Notes: generated from the letters alone by a model not told the origin. A stretch of 64,000 bases of DNA from an uncultured Coriobacteriaceae bacterium (GCA_902778135.1 CACYWP010000014.1:18454-82453), one strand, 5' to 3'. Numbered from the stretch's first letter, positions 26,370-35,398 are shown. Made by a program: numbers and translations.

Positions 26370-26695
26370 GACTGCCCCTCGCCCTTGCTTCGCCTGGGGC
26401 AATGATATCAAGTTTGAAAACAGGGGAGGAGCCGTCTGGGGAGATGGCTCGTTCGGGCAAGGGTCCGGTCGCGCCAACGGGCGTGGCTCGAAGGGACTTG
26501 CGACTCGCTATTGGGATGGTGCCATTTGTGTCCGACCCACATCCTATTCTCACGATAGACATACCTCTATATGCCCATGGGGTGGGGAGGTATTGGTGGG
26601 GCAAGAGCCCGGTGCAGCCATGAGGGGGATAGGTGCGGCGCGCCATGGGGTTCGGATTAGGCAAGGTGAAGGCACTCTGTCCTAAGGAGGCTACC
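26370..26695. other. Intergenic region between divergent genes
   Basis: About 325 bp lie between the TIM-barrel gene and the lipoprotein gene. No convincing reading frame or repeat was seen. The last bases (taaggagg) are the strong ribosome-binding site of the lipoprotein gene. Confidence 0.5.
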
Positions 26696-27913
26696 ATGAG
26701 GAGTGCTATGAGGTTGTTTGCAGCCAGCCTGGTGTCTGCGATGCTGGCACTTGCGTGTCTTGGCTGTTCGGGAGGGGAGCCGACCGAAGGGGCGCCCGCC
26801 CAGGCCGAGGAGGCGGCAGGGCCATCAGTGGAGAGCGTGAGCTTCAGCGGACTCACTCTCGAGGTCCCGTCTGGATGGGAAAAGACAGAGGATCACGAGG
26901 ATTTCATCGTATGGCATGCCAACGAGTCGGGAAGCGCCGTTCTCGGCATCGCCGTGTATCCATGGGACGAGCTCAGCTCGGATGCTGGCATTGGCGAGGC
27001 GACCATGGACCTGCTGGTCTCGAAGGACCTCATCCAGGACAACGTCATTCTCGATGACATGACGTACAGGAAGACCGATGTCCACGAGCTCCCTGCCCGA
27101 ATGGTCGAGTATGACGAGCAAACCGAGGATGACACGACAGCACATGACGTGTCCCTGTACGTGGTGACTCCGGACGGTATCGTGACGGTTCTGGCAAAAG
27201 CCGACGAGTCGATACGGGAAGACATGCTTCCACAACTCGAAGGCGTCCTCGAATCGGTCGACACCTCCGACAAGGTCGTGGACAGGCTCAATGCGGCGAA
27301 GGAGGGCACCGAGTTTTCCAAGGATGAGATCGAGGAAGTGAATGCGCTGGCCAAGCGCCAGATAGAGGAGGTACGCAAGGGGAACAAGACGTGGCTGGAC
27401 GCCGAAGAGGTGGATGACAGTCAGCAGGCTGACAAGAAGAAGGATGGCGCGCCTGCTACGGAGTCAACAAAGCAGGGCAGTCCCACGGTAAGCCAGGTGA
27501 ATGCCTTGCGCAAGGCAAGGGACTACCTCAGCTTCACCAACTTCTCCCATGACGGGCTCATCGACCAGCTCGAGTTCGAACAGTTCTCAGTGGAAGACGC
27601 GACCTATGCCGCCGACAACTGCGGTGCGGACTGGAACGAGCAGGCGCTCGGCAAGGCGAGGGACTACCTGAGCTTCTCGGCATTCTCCTATGACGGGCTC
27701 GTCAACCAGCTCGAGTATGAGAAGTTCACTAACGAACAGGCCACCTATGGCGCCGACAACTGCGGTGCGGACTGGAACGAGCAGGCGGCAAAGAAGGCGT
27801 CCGAGTACCTGAGCTTCACATCGTTCTCGCGCGACGGGCTCATCGACCAGCTGGTATTTGAAGGGTTTAGCTATGACCAGGCAGCCTATGGGGCGAGTTC
27901 GGTAGGGCTGTAG
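26696..27913 (+). CDS. Lipoprotein with three C-terminal Ltp-family repeats
   Basis: The ATG at 26696 follows ctaaggaggctacc. The 405-residue product begins with a lipoprotein signal peptide (MRSAMRLFAASLVSAMLALA), followed by a CLGCSGG lipobox region; which Cys is lipidated is ambiguous. Residues about 40-200 form an alpha/beta domain. A charged linker follows, then three repeats of about 46 residues beginning about 269 (KARDYLSFTNFSHDGLIDQL, then KARDYLSFSAFSYDGLVNQL, then KASEYLSFTSFSRDGLIDQL). These match the Ltp repeat known from the superinfection-exclusion lipoprotein of Streptococcus phage TP-J34. It is anchored outside the membrane. A role in phage exclusion is possible but unproven. 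Confidence 0.8.
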   Translation: MRSAMRLFAASLVSAMLALACLGCSGGEPTEGAPAQAEEAAGPSVESVSFSGLTLEVPSGWEKTEDHEDFIVWHANESGSAVLGIAVYPWDELSSDAGIGEATMDLLVSKDLIQDNVILDDMTYRKTDVHELPARMVEYDEQTEDDTTAHDVSLYVVTPDGIVTVLAKADESIREDMLPQLEGVLESVDTSDKVVDRLNAAKEGTEFSKDEIEEVNALAKRQIEEVRKGNKTWLDAEEVDDSQQADKKKDGAPATESTKQGSPTVSQVNALRKARDYLSFTNFSHDGLIDQLEFEQFSVEDATYAADNCGADWNEQALGKARDYLSFSAFSYDGLVNQLEYEKFTNEQATYGADNCGADWNEQAAKKASEYLSFTSFSRDGLIDQLVFEGFSYDQAAYGASSVGL

Positions 27914-27989
27914 GCAGAGCAACGCCACGCTGACGGGTGCAGGGGATGATCCGATCCCGAGGCGAGGGAGATACGGTCGGCCTAGCTAG

Positions 27990-29204
27990 TCACAGGGCCC
28001 GGGGCCGCTCGCACCAAGCGGCCCCGGGCGTGTGTGCCCGAGACAAGGGCTCTTGGCGGGACGAGACCTGCTCGATTGAGGATACGATGCGAGCGGCACC
28101 GCCGCCCGCCGAGAGCGTTCGTCGCAAGGCACGTGATGCTTCGACGAACGACGGTTCGCACGTGACGCGTCGGCACGCGTCGCGCAGCGCATCGGTCTCG
28201 AACGACTTCAGCCTCACCCCGACACCGGCGCGTTCGACGCTCTGGGCATTGTAGATGCGCTCGAATATGCGCCCCGGAACGATGACCTGGGGAACGGCGT
28301 TCGCGAAGGCGTCCATGGTGGAGTTCTGTCCTCCGTGGTGGATGAGACAGCGCGCTCGCGGCAGCAGGCTGGCGAAGTCAAAGCGTGGTGCAAAGTGCAG
28401 GTTGCCCTCACGGTGCTCTCGCGTGCAGCCACCCACGTATACGTCGCATCCGCAGTCGCGCAGCGCAGCTGTTGTGACGGCCTCGATCCGTCGCTGGGGG
28501 ACCGAGCCCGTGCCAAGGTAGATGAGGATGCAGTCACGGTCCCCATCGAAGGGTTCGGGCATCTCGCGGAGGAAGCCCACGAACTCGGTCCTTGCGTCCT
28601 CGATGGGCTCGAGTTCCCTGCAGCTTGGGACGAAGCGACGGTCGAGCCAGTCGAAGAGCTCGAGCGACGACTCCACCTTGGGGAGACCGAGCTCGTGCAG
28701 CAGCCTGCGGACGCCGCCGGCCTTGACGGCATCGCTCGCGAAGGCCGTGCGCGTCGTGAACGAAAACGACCCGAATGCGGAGACGCCTGACGCACGGGCG
28801 GCGATGATGGCCGGCAGACTGTACTCCGAGTAGACCGCTTCTATGGCTAGGGAGTCGATGATGTCGCGCAGCAAACCCACGCTCTCGCGCTCATAGCCGT
28901 ATGCCAGCGCGCCGGTGAGCCATAGCACCTCCTCGAAGCTGCGAACGGGCTTCCTGCCTGAGATTCCCAGCCTTTCGGCCAGGGGGAACGTCCGAGACGC
29001 CACGGCCATGGGCAGGCCGAGGGGTGCGGGTGTGGGCAGGTGTATCGTCTCGGGGACGCATGGGTTCATGCAATTGCCGTCGGCGGCCACGCCGAGCAGG
29101 GCGCGGTGTCCCGCCCGCTGCAAGGCACCGGCCACCGCCTGTGCGCGGCTCCATGGCCCGCCCATCCGGGACAAGGCGAACATGGGAACGACGAGTACGT
29201 TCAA
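27990..29204 (-). CDS. GT-B family glycosyltransferase (MGT/UGT-like)
   Basis: A TTG at 29204 (LNVLVVPMFALSRMGG) is the likely start: ggaaagg lies seven bases upstream and the first beta strand begins there. The 404-residue protein has the N-terminal GT-B motif GGPWSRAQAVAGALQRAGH and a C-terminal donor-binding region (CLIHHGGQNSTMDAFANAVP, then NAQSVERAGVGVRL), as in UDP-glucuronosyl or macrolide glycosyltransferases. It probably moves a sugar from a nucleotide donor to a lipid or small molecule. No partner genes are adjacent. A GC-rich inverted repeat overlaps its last codons. Confidence 0.8.
   Translation of the reverse strand: MNVLVVPMFALSRMGGPWSRAQAVAGALQRAGHRALLGVAADGNCMNPCVPETIHLPTPAPLGLPMAVASRTFPLAERLGISGRKPVRSFEEVLWLTGALAYGYERESVGLLRDIIDSLAIEAVYSEYSLPAIIAARASGVSAFGSFSFTTRTAFASDAVKAGGVRRLLHELGLPKVESSLELFDWLDRRFVPSCRELEPIEDARTEFVGFLREMPEPFDGDRDCILIYLGTGSVPQRRIEAVTTAALRDCGCDVYVGGCTREHREGNLHFAPRFDFASLLPRARCLIHHGGQNSTMDAFANAVPQVIVPGRIFERIYNAQSVERAGVGVRLKSFETDALRDACRRVTCEPSFVEASRALRRTLSAGGGAARIVSSIEQVSSRQEPLSRAHTPGAAWCERPRAL
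27997..28029. terminator. GC-rich inverted repeat at the 3' end of the glycosyltransferase gene
   Basis: gcccggggccgct pairs with agcggccccgggc over 13 bp with a 7-base loop. It lies within the last codons of the minus-strand gene and 84 bases after the plus-strand lipoprotein stop, so it could end both transcripts. No T run is present. Confidence 0.5.
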
Positions 29205-29303
29205 GTGCAGGCCTTTCCGCAGGTGGTGTAGGTTGGACACCCAGTATATCCGTCTGGGCCGCCCCGCCACCACCCTCGCGCGAAGGCGCGGGAACGGCAG
29301 CTT

Positions 29304-29346
29304 GGCATAAGGTATGCCTTGACATGGATGACGCCGTAGGTACCTA
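29304..29346 (+). promoter_or_regulatory. Putative regulated promoter of the cupin isomerase genes
   Basis: A consensus -35 (ttgaca, 29319-29324) is followed after 16 bp by tacctaa. Directly upstream is a palindrome, ggcata-agg-tatgcc (29304-29318), suited to an activator or repressor. The leader to the GTG start at 29495 would be about 150 bases. Confidence 0.45.
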
Positions 29347-29494
29347 ATGTAGGTGCTCGTAGAGCCACCTCAGCCCCGTCGTCTCTTTCCCTCATACGGA
29401 TCGCGCGGTTCCGCCCGCATTGCGCTGAGGTGAGAAGGCCCTGCCTTTGCACCGTTCCTTCCGTATCGTCTGCCGTGCGCGAAAGGTCGTCATC

Positions 29495-30271
29495 GTGGTT
29501 ACCGATCCCGGATTCGACATCGTGCCCACCTATGACCCCATGGGTTTCTCCTACGGGCCCGGCACCTTCGGGCCCGTGCCCGAGCTCCGTACGCTCGACG
29601 CCATCCGCCCCTCGCTCAAGGATTCCGACTGCGACGGCCCCGAGGTGGTCTACGCCATCGCCATGGACGTGGGTCGCAGGCAGGATCTGCCCGCCATGAT
29701 CGAGCGCGACCTGCTCTATGGCGTGGTGACCTACTCGAAGGGGCTGCTCGGCACCGAGCCCGTGCGCTCCCAGGGGCATATCCATGCGACATCGCCCTCT
29801 TGTGGCGCGTCTACCTGCGAGGTCTATGAGATCTGGAGCGGCGCGGCCTACATCTACATGCAGGAGTCGGCCAAGGATGACCCCGGCCGCTGCTATGCGG
29901 TCTACGCGCAGCCGGGTCAGGTGGTCATCGTGCCACCCGGCTGGGCGCACGCCACCATCGTGGGCGACGTGACCCAGAACCTCACGTTTGGGGCCTGGTG
30001 CGTTCGCGACTATGGCTTCGACTATGACGACGTGCGTGCCCACAATGGCATCGCCTGGTTCCCGCAGGCGGACCACGGCAGGACCACGTGGGTGGCCAAT
30101 GCCGCATACGGGCCCTCGGAGCTCGTCGTCTGTGGGCCGCGTGCCTATACGGACTTCGGGCTTGCCCAAGGCGTACCCATCTACCAGCAGTTCGTAGACG
30201 ATCCCGACCTGTTCCTGTTCGTGTCTAAGCCCGATGTGGCCAAGGCGCTGTGGGAGGGATTCGAGCCATAG
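29495..30271 (+). CDS. Cupin-type glucose-6-phosphate isomerase-like protein 1
   Basis: A GTG at 29495 with gaaagg eight bases upstream is taken as the start; an ATG 48 bases earlier is possible. The 258-residue protein is an archaeal-type PGI cupin. YGVVTYSKGLLGTEPVRSQGHIHA supplies the metal-binding GHxH, and CEVYEIWSGAAYIYM and VIVPPGWAHATIVG give the remaining Glu and His of the cupin site. This family isomerises glucose-6-P and fructose-6-P, and is unrelated to the usual bacterial Pgi. It is larger than its neighbour, which is a second cupin of the same kind 33 bp downstream. Confidence 0.8.
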   Translation: MVTDPGFDIVPTYDPMGFSYGPGTFGPVPELRTLDAIRPSLKDSDCDGPEVVYAIAMDVGRRQDLPAMIERDLLYGVVTYSKGLLGTEPVRSQGHIHATSPSCGASTCEVYEIWSGAAYIYMQESAKDDPGRCYAVYAQPGQVVIVPPGWAHATIVGDVTQNLTFGAWCVRDYGFDYDDVRAHNGIAWFPQADHGRTTWVANAAYGPSELVVCGPRAYTDFGLAQGVPIYQQFVDDPDLFLFVSKPDVAKALWEGFEP

Positions 30272-30304
30272 GAAGAGAGTCTTCGCACACGTGAGGAGAA
30301 TCTG

Positions 30305-30856
30305 ATGATGAGGGTCATCGATGCGCGAGCCATGCATCACCTTGCGGATGGCGTCCCCGAAGGCGCGGGCGTCACCAAGGCAACCAAGCGCTACCACGAG
30401 GTGGCCTATCTCTACGAGAGCCCCCGCGATGACGACCCGGTGGTGTACGAGGTCTACACGCATGACGAAGGGCCGGCAAGGCAAGGCAACCTGCTCTGGG
30501 GCCTCACTATCATGAGGCCTGTGGACTCGAACGGCGAATGCAACATGACGCGCGGACACTTCCACGAGAATCGCGATTGCACCGAGTACTACTTCTGCCT
30601 GCGCGGTGAGGGGCTTCTGCTGCTTATGGACGAGAGTGGCGCCACGTGGGCTGAGCGCATGTGCGAGGGGTCTCTCCACCACATCGATGGGCACCTCGCG
30701 CACAGGTGCGTGAACACATCCTCGACCGAGGAGCTGTGGGTTGGCGCGTGCTGGCCTACCGTCTCTGGCCACGACTACGACGCCGTCGAGCGGCGCGAGT
30801 TTGGGTATCGGGTCAAGCGCGTGAACGGCGAGCTCGTCTTCGAGAGGCGTTCATGA
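30305..30856 (+). CDS. Cupin-type glucose-6-phosphate isomerase-like protein 2
   Basis: This 183-residue single-cupin protein has NMTRGHFHENRDCTEYYFCL, the canonical TxGHxHxxxxxxE metal site of archaeal-type phosphoglucose isomerase. The second His motif is GHLAHRCVNTS. The length is that of the classical archaeal enzyme. RBS gaggag precedes ATGATG; either Met could be used. It is in an operon with the longer cupin protein. Two paralogous isomerases side by side suggest either a heteromer or two different sugar phosphates. Confidence 0.82.
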   Translation: MMRVIDARAMHHLADGVPEGAGVTKATKRYHEVAYLYESPRDDDPVVYEVYTHDEGPARQGNLLWGLTIMRPVDSNGECNMTRGHFHENRDCTEYYFCLRGEGLLLLMDESGATWAERMCEGSLHHIDGHLAHRCVNTSSTEELWVGACWPTVSGHDYDAVERREFGYRVKRVNGELVFERRS

Positions 30857-31115
30857 GCACGGCGGGCGAGATCGCAATCCCCACCCTGACGGATTGGGCG
30901 TACGCGACACCAAGGGGGTGAACGCTCAGGGCACGCGTCACCCCGGCCGTGCGACGGCGACCATGGCGCCGTGTATCATGTTCCGAGCTGGCGCGCATCC
31001 CGAAGCGCGTGTCGCTGCCGCGATCGACCGTCATGTGCGTCGAGCGCAGGCCGCCGCACCGTGCGGGGCGAGACTTCGACCCACCTGTGGGGTAAAGCCG
31101 AGAGGAGGGCTGTCG

Positions 31116-31973
31116 ATGCACTTCATCCAGGCGAAATCGCTGCTCACGCGTTGGAATGGCATGAACCTGTACCGAGGGTGCACCCACGGTTGCGCGTACT
31201 GCGACAGCCGCAGCTCCTGCTATCGCATGGACCATGCCTTCGAGGACGTGGCGGTGAAGGCCAATGCGCCAGAGCTGCTCGAGGATGCGCTGCGTCGGCG
31301 TCGCAAGCCCTGCATGATCGGCACCGGCTCGATGAGCGACCCCTATCAGCCCATCGAGCGCGACCTGGGCCTCACGCGCCGCTGCTTGGAGCTGATCGGC
31401 GACTACGGGTTCGGCGCCTCGGTCATCACCAAGTCGGATCTCGTGCTGCGTGACATCGACCTGCTCGAAGAGGTCAACCGCCGAACGAAGGCCGTGGTGC
31501 AGGTAACGCTCACCATCGCCGATGACGGGCTGTCGCGTCTGGTTGAGCCCGGCGTGTGTCCCTCGAGCCGCAGATTCGAGGTGCTCTGCGAGCTGCGCGA
31601 CCGGCACATCCCCACGGTGGTGTGGCTGTGCCCCTTCCTTCCGTGGATCACCGATGCCGACGACAACTTCCTGACGTTGCTTGACTGGTGCGTGGAGGCG
31701 CAGGTTACGGGCATCGTGTGCTTCGGCGTCGGGCTGACCTTGCGCGAGGGCAACCGCGAGCACTACTACGCCTTCCTCGACCGGCACTTCCCCGGGCTGT
31801 CGGAGCGCTATCGTGCCACGTATGGGACAGCCTACAACGTGGTGAGTGCGAGCAATGACCACCTCATAACGCGATTCGACGAGGTTTGCGAGCGACAGGG
31901 CATCATCCACACGCCCGACGAATGCTTCGCATATGCGGCGGAGTTCCCGGAGCTGCAACCACGGTTGTTCTGA
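31116..31973 (+). CDS. Radical SAM protein of the SPL family, copy 1
   Basis: The ATG at 31116 follows gagaggagggctgtcg. The 285-residue protein has the radical SAM cluster motif CTHGCAYC (Cys 22, 26, 29), then GTGSMSDPYQPIE and VQVTLTIADDG, typical of the SplB-like/COG1533 group. It lacks a SPASM-type C-terminal Cys cluster. It would use S-adenosylmethionine and a 4Fe-4S cluster; the substrate is unknown. A close paralog lies at 51022-51879, and both are followed by a convergent DMT transporter, showing a block duplication. Confidence 0.82.
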   Translation: MHFIQAKSLLTRWNGMNLYRGCTHGCAYCDSRSSCYRMDHAFEDVAVKANAPELLEDALRRRRKPCMIGTGSMSDPYQPIERDLGLTRRCLELIGDYGFGASVITKSDLVLRDIDLLEEVNRRTKAVVQVTLTIADDGLSRLVEPGVCPSSRRFEVLCELRDRHIPTVVWLCPFLPWITDADDNFLTLLDWCVEAQVTGIVCFGVGLTLREGNREHYYAFLDRHFPGLSERYRATYGTAYNVVSASNDHLITRFDEVCERQGIIHTPDECFAYAAEFPELQPRLF

Positions 31974-32620
31974 GCGGAGGCAGGCGCGCGGGCCTATCCC
32001 GGCATGTTGATGAGCGCCAGCGCAAGCAGGACGAGGACGATGGCCGCGTGGTCTCTCCGATTGAGCCGCTCGTGCATGACCAGGGCGTTCGCGGCATACG
32101 TGAGGAGCACGACGCCCATGCTGAATCCCGTGTACACCACGTAGGCGGGCAGCTCCATGAGCGCGCGGACCATGAGGTCGGTCGAGAAGAAGTTGAAGGT
32201 GCCGAGCATGGCTCCGCAAGCGATGTCGACAGGGGCTGGCCGCTCGTGCGCGTGCAGGAGCATGGCGAGGCAGATGGCGAACGCCGTCGCAAACGTCATG
32301 AGGATGAAGGCCTCCTCGTGTGCGGGGGTGCCGATGCTCTCGAAGACCTTGGGCATGGTATCGGCGGTGCCTCCCGCCAGCACCATGGGGATGAGCAGCC
32401 TGCGGTGCGAGGAGATGGGCGTGTTCGTCTGTGACGCATCGTTTCCCGGGATGCTCAGCAGCATGGTGGCCGCTATAGCCACCACGATGCCGCTCGCCCC
32501 TGCCAGGGAGGGGTACTCGCCGAACAGCACGATCGAGAGCAGCAGGGGGATGATGGTGCCCATGCGGGCGAGCGAGGACGAGACGGTGGCACATGCCTTG
32601 AATCCATTGCTACCGATTTC
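31116..32620 (+). repeat. Duplicated block, copy 1 (radical SAM + DMT transporter)
   Basis: This stretch is highly similar to about 51022-52515, covering the radical SAM gene, the intergenic gap and the 3' two-thirds of the DMT gene in the same order. Similarity begins at the radical SAM start codon; the flanks differ. Copy 1 ends inside the DMT gene, copy 2 carries the whole gene. Confidence 0.8.
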
Positions 32621-32626
32621 ACCCAT
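31994..32626 (-). pseudogene. 5'-truncated DMT-family (EamA) transporter
   Basis: The last 195 or so residues are nearly identical to the DMT transporter at 51900-52757 (for example ADTMPKVFES, NFFSTDLMVRALMELPAYVV). The homology stops before SSSLARMGTIIPLL, about residue 95 of the full copy, and the first three or four membrane helices are missing. An ATG at 32626 with gaggt upstream could still yield a 210-residue fragment. It adjoins the malQ promoter region, so a rearrangement probably joined the two. It is probably non-functional. Confidence 0.75.
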
Positions 32627-32871
32627 AAGGCTGTTACCTCGTGTTTCCTGCACACGCTTCAACGAGCGTAATGGTACACAGAAAGGCTCTGGATGACGAG
32701 GGGCTTTCAGCTGCAGACGGGTGGCTCGCCAAACTCTCCCTGTCCCCGACACGAAGCGGCTGCTGCTGGCCGCCGACGGAGATTGGCACATTGCCAACAA
32801 TCGCGGGCCTTATGTGTGCACAATGTAACGGTAGCGCTTCGTGGTTTCGCAGCTCCAGGAAAGGGTGGGAA

Positions 32872-34359
32872 ATGAAACGTTCCAGTGGAATCATCCTTCC
32901 GCTTTTCTCGTTGCCATCGCCGTACGGTGTGGGAACGATGGGCAAGGCTGCCAGGGACTTCGTGGACTTCCTGGCAGAGGCCGACCAGTCTTGGTGGCAG
33001 GTCCTGCCGGTTGGCCCCACCAGCTCTGGAGACTCCCCGTACCAGAGCCCGTCCGCATTTGCGGGCAACCCCTACTTCATAGACCTCGACCTGCTTGTGG
33101 CCGATGGGCTTCTCTCCAATCAGGAGATCGGCGCATGCGATTGGGGAAGCGACTCCGGTCGTGTGGACTACGGGCTGCTGTACCAACACCGTCTGGACCT
33201 CCTTCGCCTTGCCTGCGAGCGGGGCTGGGAACGGGACGGCGCAGGCGTGCAGGCGTTTGCCAGGGAAAACGAGGACTGGCTGGGGGACTACGCGCTGTTC
33301 ATGGCCATCAAGCGCCACTTTGGCATGTCACCATGGTACGAGTGGCCCGACGAGGAGGCGCGTCTGCACAGGCAGGACGCCCTTGTCCGATACGCGCGCG
33401 AGCTTGATGCTGACGTGCGCCTGTTCACCTACGTGCAGTACCTGTTCTTCCGGCAGTGGACGGCGCTGCGAGCCTACGCACACGACCGTGGCGTGGGCAT
33501 ATTTGGCGACATGCCCATCTATGTGGCACTCGATTCGGCTGACGTGTGGTCCCACCCCGAGAACTACCAGCTCGACGAGCGCAACGATCCCGCCCGGGTC
33601 GCCGGCGTTCCGCCAGACTACTTCAGTGCCGACGGCCAGCTGTGGGGGAACCCGCTCTACGACTACGAGGCTATGGCGAAGGACGGCTACTCCTGGTGGT
33701 GCCGTCGCGTGCGGGCGGCCGGACGCCTGTACGACATGGTGCGCATCGACCACTTTCGCGGGTTTGCGCGCTACTGGTCGGTTCCTGCGGGGGCGAAGAC
33801 CGCGAGGGATGGGCATTGGGTGTGGGGTCCGGGCATCGAGCTCATAGAGGCCTTGAAAAAGGACAATCCGGATGTCCAGCTCGTCGCCGAGGACCTGGGG
33901 ACGCCGACGCCCGAGGTCATGGAGCTGCTCCTGGCGTCAGGGCTTCCCGGCATGAAGGTGCTACAGTTTGCCTTCGACGGACGTGAGGACAACGAGCACC
34001 TACCACACGGCATACCGGTGAACTGCGCATGCTATACGGGCACGCACGACAACGCGCCGCTGGGCGAGTGGTTTGCGGAGGAGAGCCCGGAGTGCCTGGG
34101 CTTGGCGCGTCGCTACATGGGGCTCAATGACGAGGAGGGCCTGGTCTGGGGCATGGTGCGCCAGGGGGCTTCGAGTGTGGCCACGCTGTTCTTCGCGCAG
34201 ATGCAGGATTACCTGGGGCTCGGTGCCGAGTCACGCATCAACACGCCCGGAACCATGGACGGCAACTGGCGCTGGCGCCTGCGGGAGGGACAGCTCACCG
34301 ACGAGCTTGCACAGAAGATCGCGTCTGTCACGCGCCTGTACGGTAGGGGTCGAAGCTAG
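32872..34359 (+). CDS. malQ: 4-alpha-glucanotransferase (GH77)
   Basis: The ATG at 32872 follows aggaaagggtgggaa. The 495-residue size is that of the short bacterial MalQ/amylomaltase. Signatures: RSSGIILPLFSLPSPYGVG at the start, SWWQVLPVGPTSSGDSPYQS, catalytic Asp in MVRIDHFRGFARYW, acid/base Glu in LVAEDLGTPTPEV, and CYTGTHDNAPLGEWF. It transfers glucan chains between malto-oligosaccharides in glycogen or maltodextrin turnover. It is monocistronic, with a perfect palindrome directly after the stop. Confidence 0.93.
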   Translation: MKRSSGIILPLFSLPSPYGVGTMGKAARDFVDFLAEADQSWWQVLPVGPTSSGDSPYQSPSAFAGNPYFIDLDLLVADGLLSNQEIGACDWGSDSGRVDYGLLYQHRLDLLRLACERGWERDGAGVQAFARENEDWLGDYALFMAIKRHFGMSPWYEWPDEEARLHRQDALVRYARELDADVRLFTYVQYLFFRQWTALRAYAHDRGVGIFGDMPIYVALDSADVWSHPENYQLDERNDPARVAGVPPDYFSADGQLWGNPLYDYEAMAKDGYSWWCRRVRAAGRLYDMVRIDHFRGFARYWSVPAGAKTARDGHWVWGPGIELIEALKKDNPDVQLVAEDLGTPTPEVMELLLASGLPGMKVLQFAFDGREDNEHLPHGIPVNCACYTGTHDNAPLGEWFAEESPECLGLARRYMGLNDEEGLVWGMVRQGASSVATLFFAQMQDYLGLGAESRINTPGTMDGNWRWRLREGQLTDELAQKIASVTRLYGRGRS

Positions 34360-34395
34360 GGACATGCGGGACGGAGGCCTCCGTCCCGCATGTCC
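34360..34395. terminator. 36-bp perfect palindrome after malQ
   Basis: ggacatgcgggacggagg is followed without spacer by its exact reverse complement, starting on the base after the malQ stop codon. The RNA would form a very stable hairpin. No T run follows, so either a non-canonical terminator or a protein-binding site is possible. Confidence 0.55.
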
Positions 34396-34432
34396 GGTAC
34401 CATATGGGCGACCTCGCCAGATCGGAGCTTCC

Positions 34433-35320
34433 ATGTCGCTCGAACAGATAACCAGCCCAACGCTGAGCCCGCGCTGCATGCGCTGCATGCTCGACAAGTA
34501 CCTCGATGCCTGTCCAGAAGACACTCCCTGGCAGGTGCGTGCAGACTATTTGCGGCTCGTCCTGCGCACGGTGGCGGACGGCTCCGAAAGCATGACCGCG
34601 CCAGAGATCTCTGATGCGCTGAGCGGTGTCCTGCGCGACTGGTTTGGCATCACGCGTGACTACACGGAGATAAAGAGGCATTTCAACGAGCTGGTGCTGG
34701 GGATAGAGCCACAGCTGGCCGAGCGTATGGCCGCAAGTGACGACCCTCTCGACCTGGCCATTCGCTGCGCCCTCGTGGGCAACTTCATCGACTTTGGCCC
34801 CACGGGCGACGTGAGCGAGGAGAAGCTCCTGCAGCTGGTGGACCAGGCGTCTGCCATGGCGCTCTACGGAGAGTCGCTGGCCGACCTCAAGGAGCGCATC
34901 GCGGAAGCCCATACCGTCACCGTGCTCACCGACAACTGCGGCGAGGTCGTGTTCGACAAGCTTCTCATGGCCCAGATCGCACGCATCAACCCCAAGGCGC
35001 AGATTATGGCCATCGTGCGCGGCGCCGACACCTCGAACGATGCCACCATGGACGACGCGCGTCAGGTGGGGCTCGGTTCGGTCGCGCGTGTCATTCCCAA
35101 CGGGAGCAGCATCGCGGGCACGAGCCTATCCCACGTGAACGAGGAGACGCTCGCAGCGCTGCGCGAGTCCGACCTTGTCATCTCCAAGGGCCTTGCCAAC
35201 TATGAGACGCTTTCCGGACGGGGAGAGAACATCTACTTCCTCTTCCTTTGCAAGTGCGCGCTCTACGTGGAGGCCTTTGGCGTGCCCCTCTACACCGGCA
35301 TGATCGTGCGCGGCGTGTAA
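34433..35320 (+). CDS. DUF89 / ARMT1-like family protein
   Basis: The ATG at 34433 (MSLEQITSPTLSPRCMRCML) starts a 295-residue protein. It has an N-terminal CxxC (CMRCM) near residue 15. The DUF89 core is VTVLTDNCGEVVFDKLLMAQI, with the metal-binding Asp-Asn, and DLVISKGLANYETLSGR. Members are metal-dependent phosphatases proposed to clear damaged phosphometabolites, such as fructose-1-phosphate or phosphopantetheine derivatives. The short, CxxC-bearing type is common in anaerobes and archaea. It is single, between malQ and an unknown gene. Confidence 0.82.
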   Translation: MSLEQITSPTLSPRCMRCMLDKYLDACPEDTPWQVRADYLRLVLRTVADGSESMTAPEISDALSGVLRDWFGITRDYTEIKRHFNELVLGIEPQLAERMAASDDPLDLAIRCALVGNFIDFGPTGDVSEEKLLQLVDQASAMALYGESLADLKERIAEAHTVTVLTDNCGEVVFDKLLMAQIARINPKAQIMAIVRGADTSNDATMDDARQVGLGSVARVIPNGSSIAGTSLSHVNEETLAALRESDLVISKGLANYETLSGRGENIYFLFLCKCALYVEAFGVPLYTGMIVRGV

Positions 35321-35398
35321 CGACTGTCTGAGGTCCGATTCCCTATCGATGGGGGGACAACGGAGAAGGCTGCCCACATTTGCGCGGACGCAACCGCC

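Noticed and set aside
29201..30772. Long minus-strand frame opposite the cupin isomerases
   Set aside because: It is antisense to two genes with intact metal-binding motifs, and its own translation has no recognisable domain.
30813..32594. Long minus-strand frame across the radical SAM and DMT genes
   Set aside because: It is a reading through the complement of the radical SAM gene; the product is His/Arg-rich without domains.
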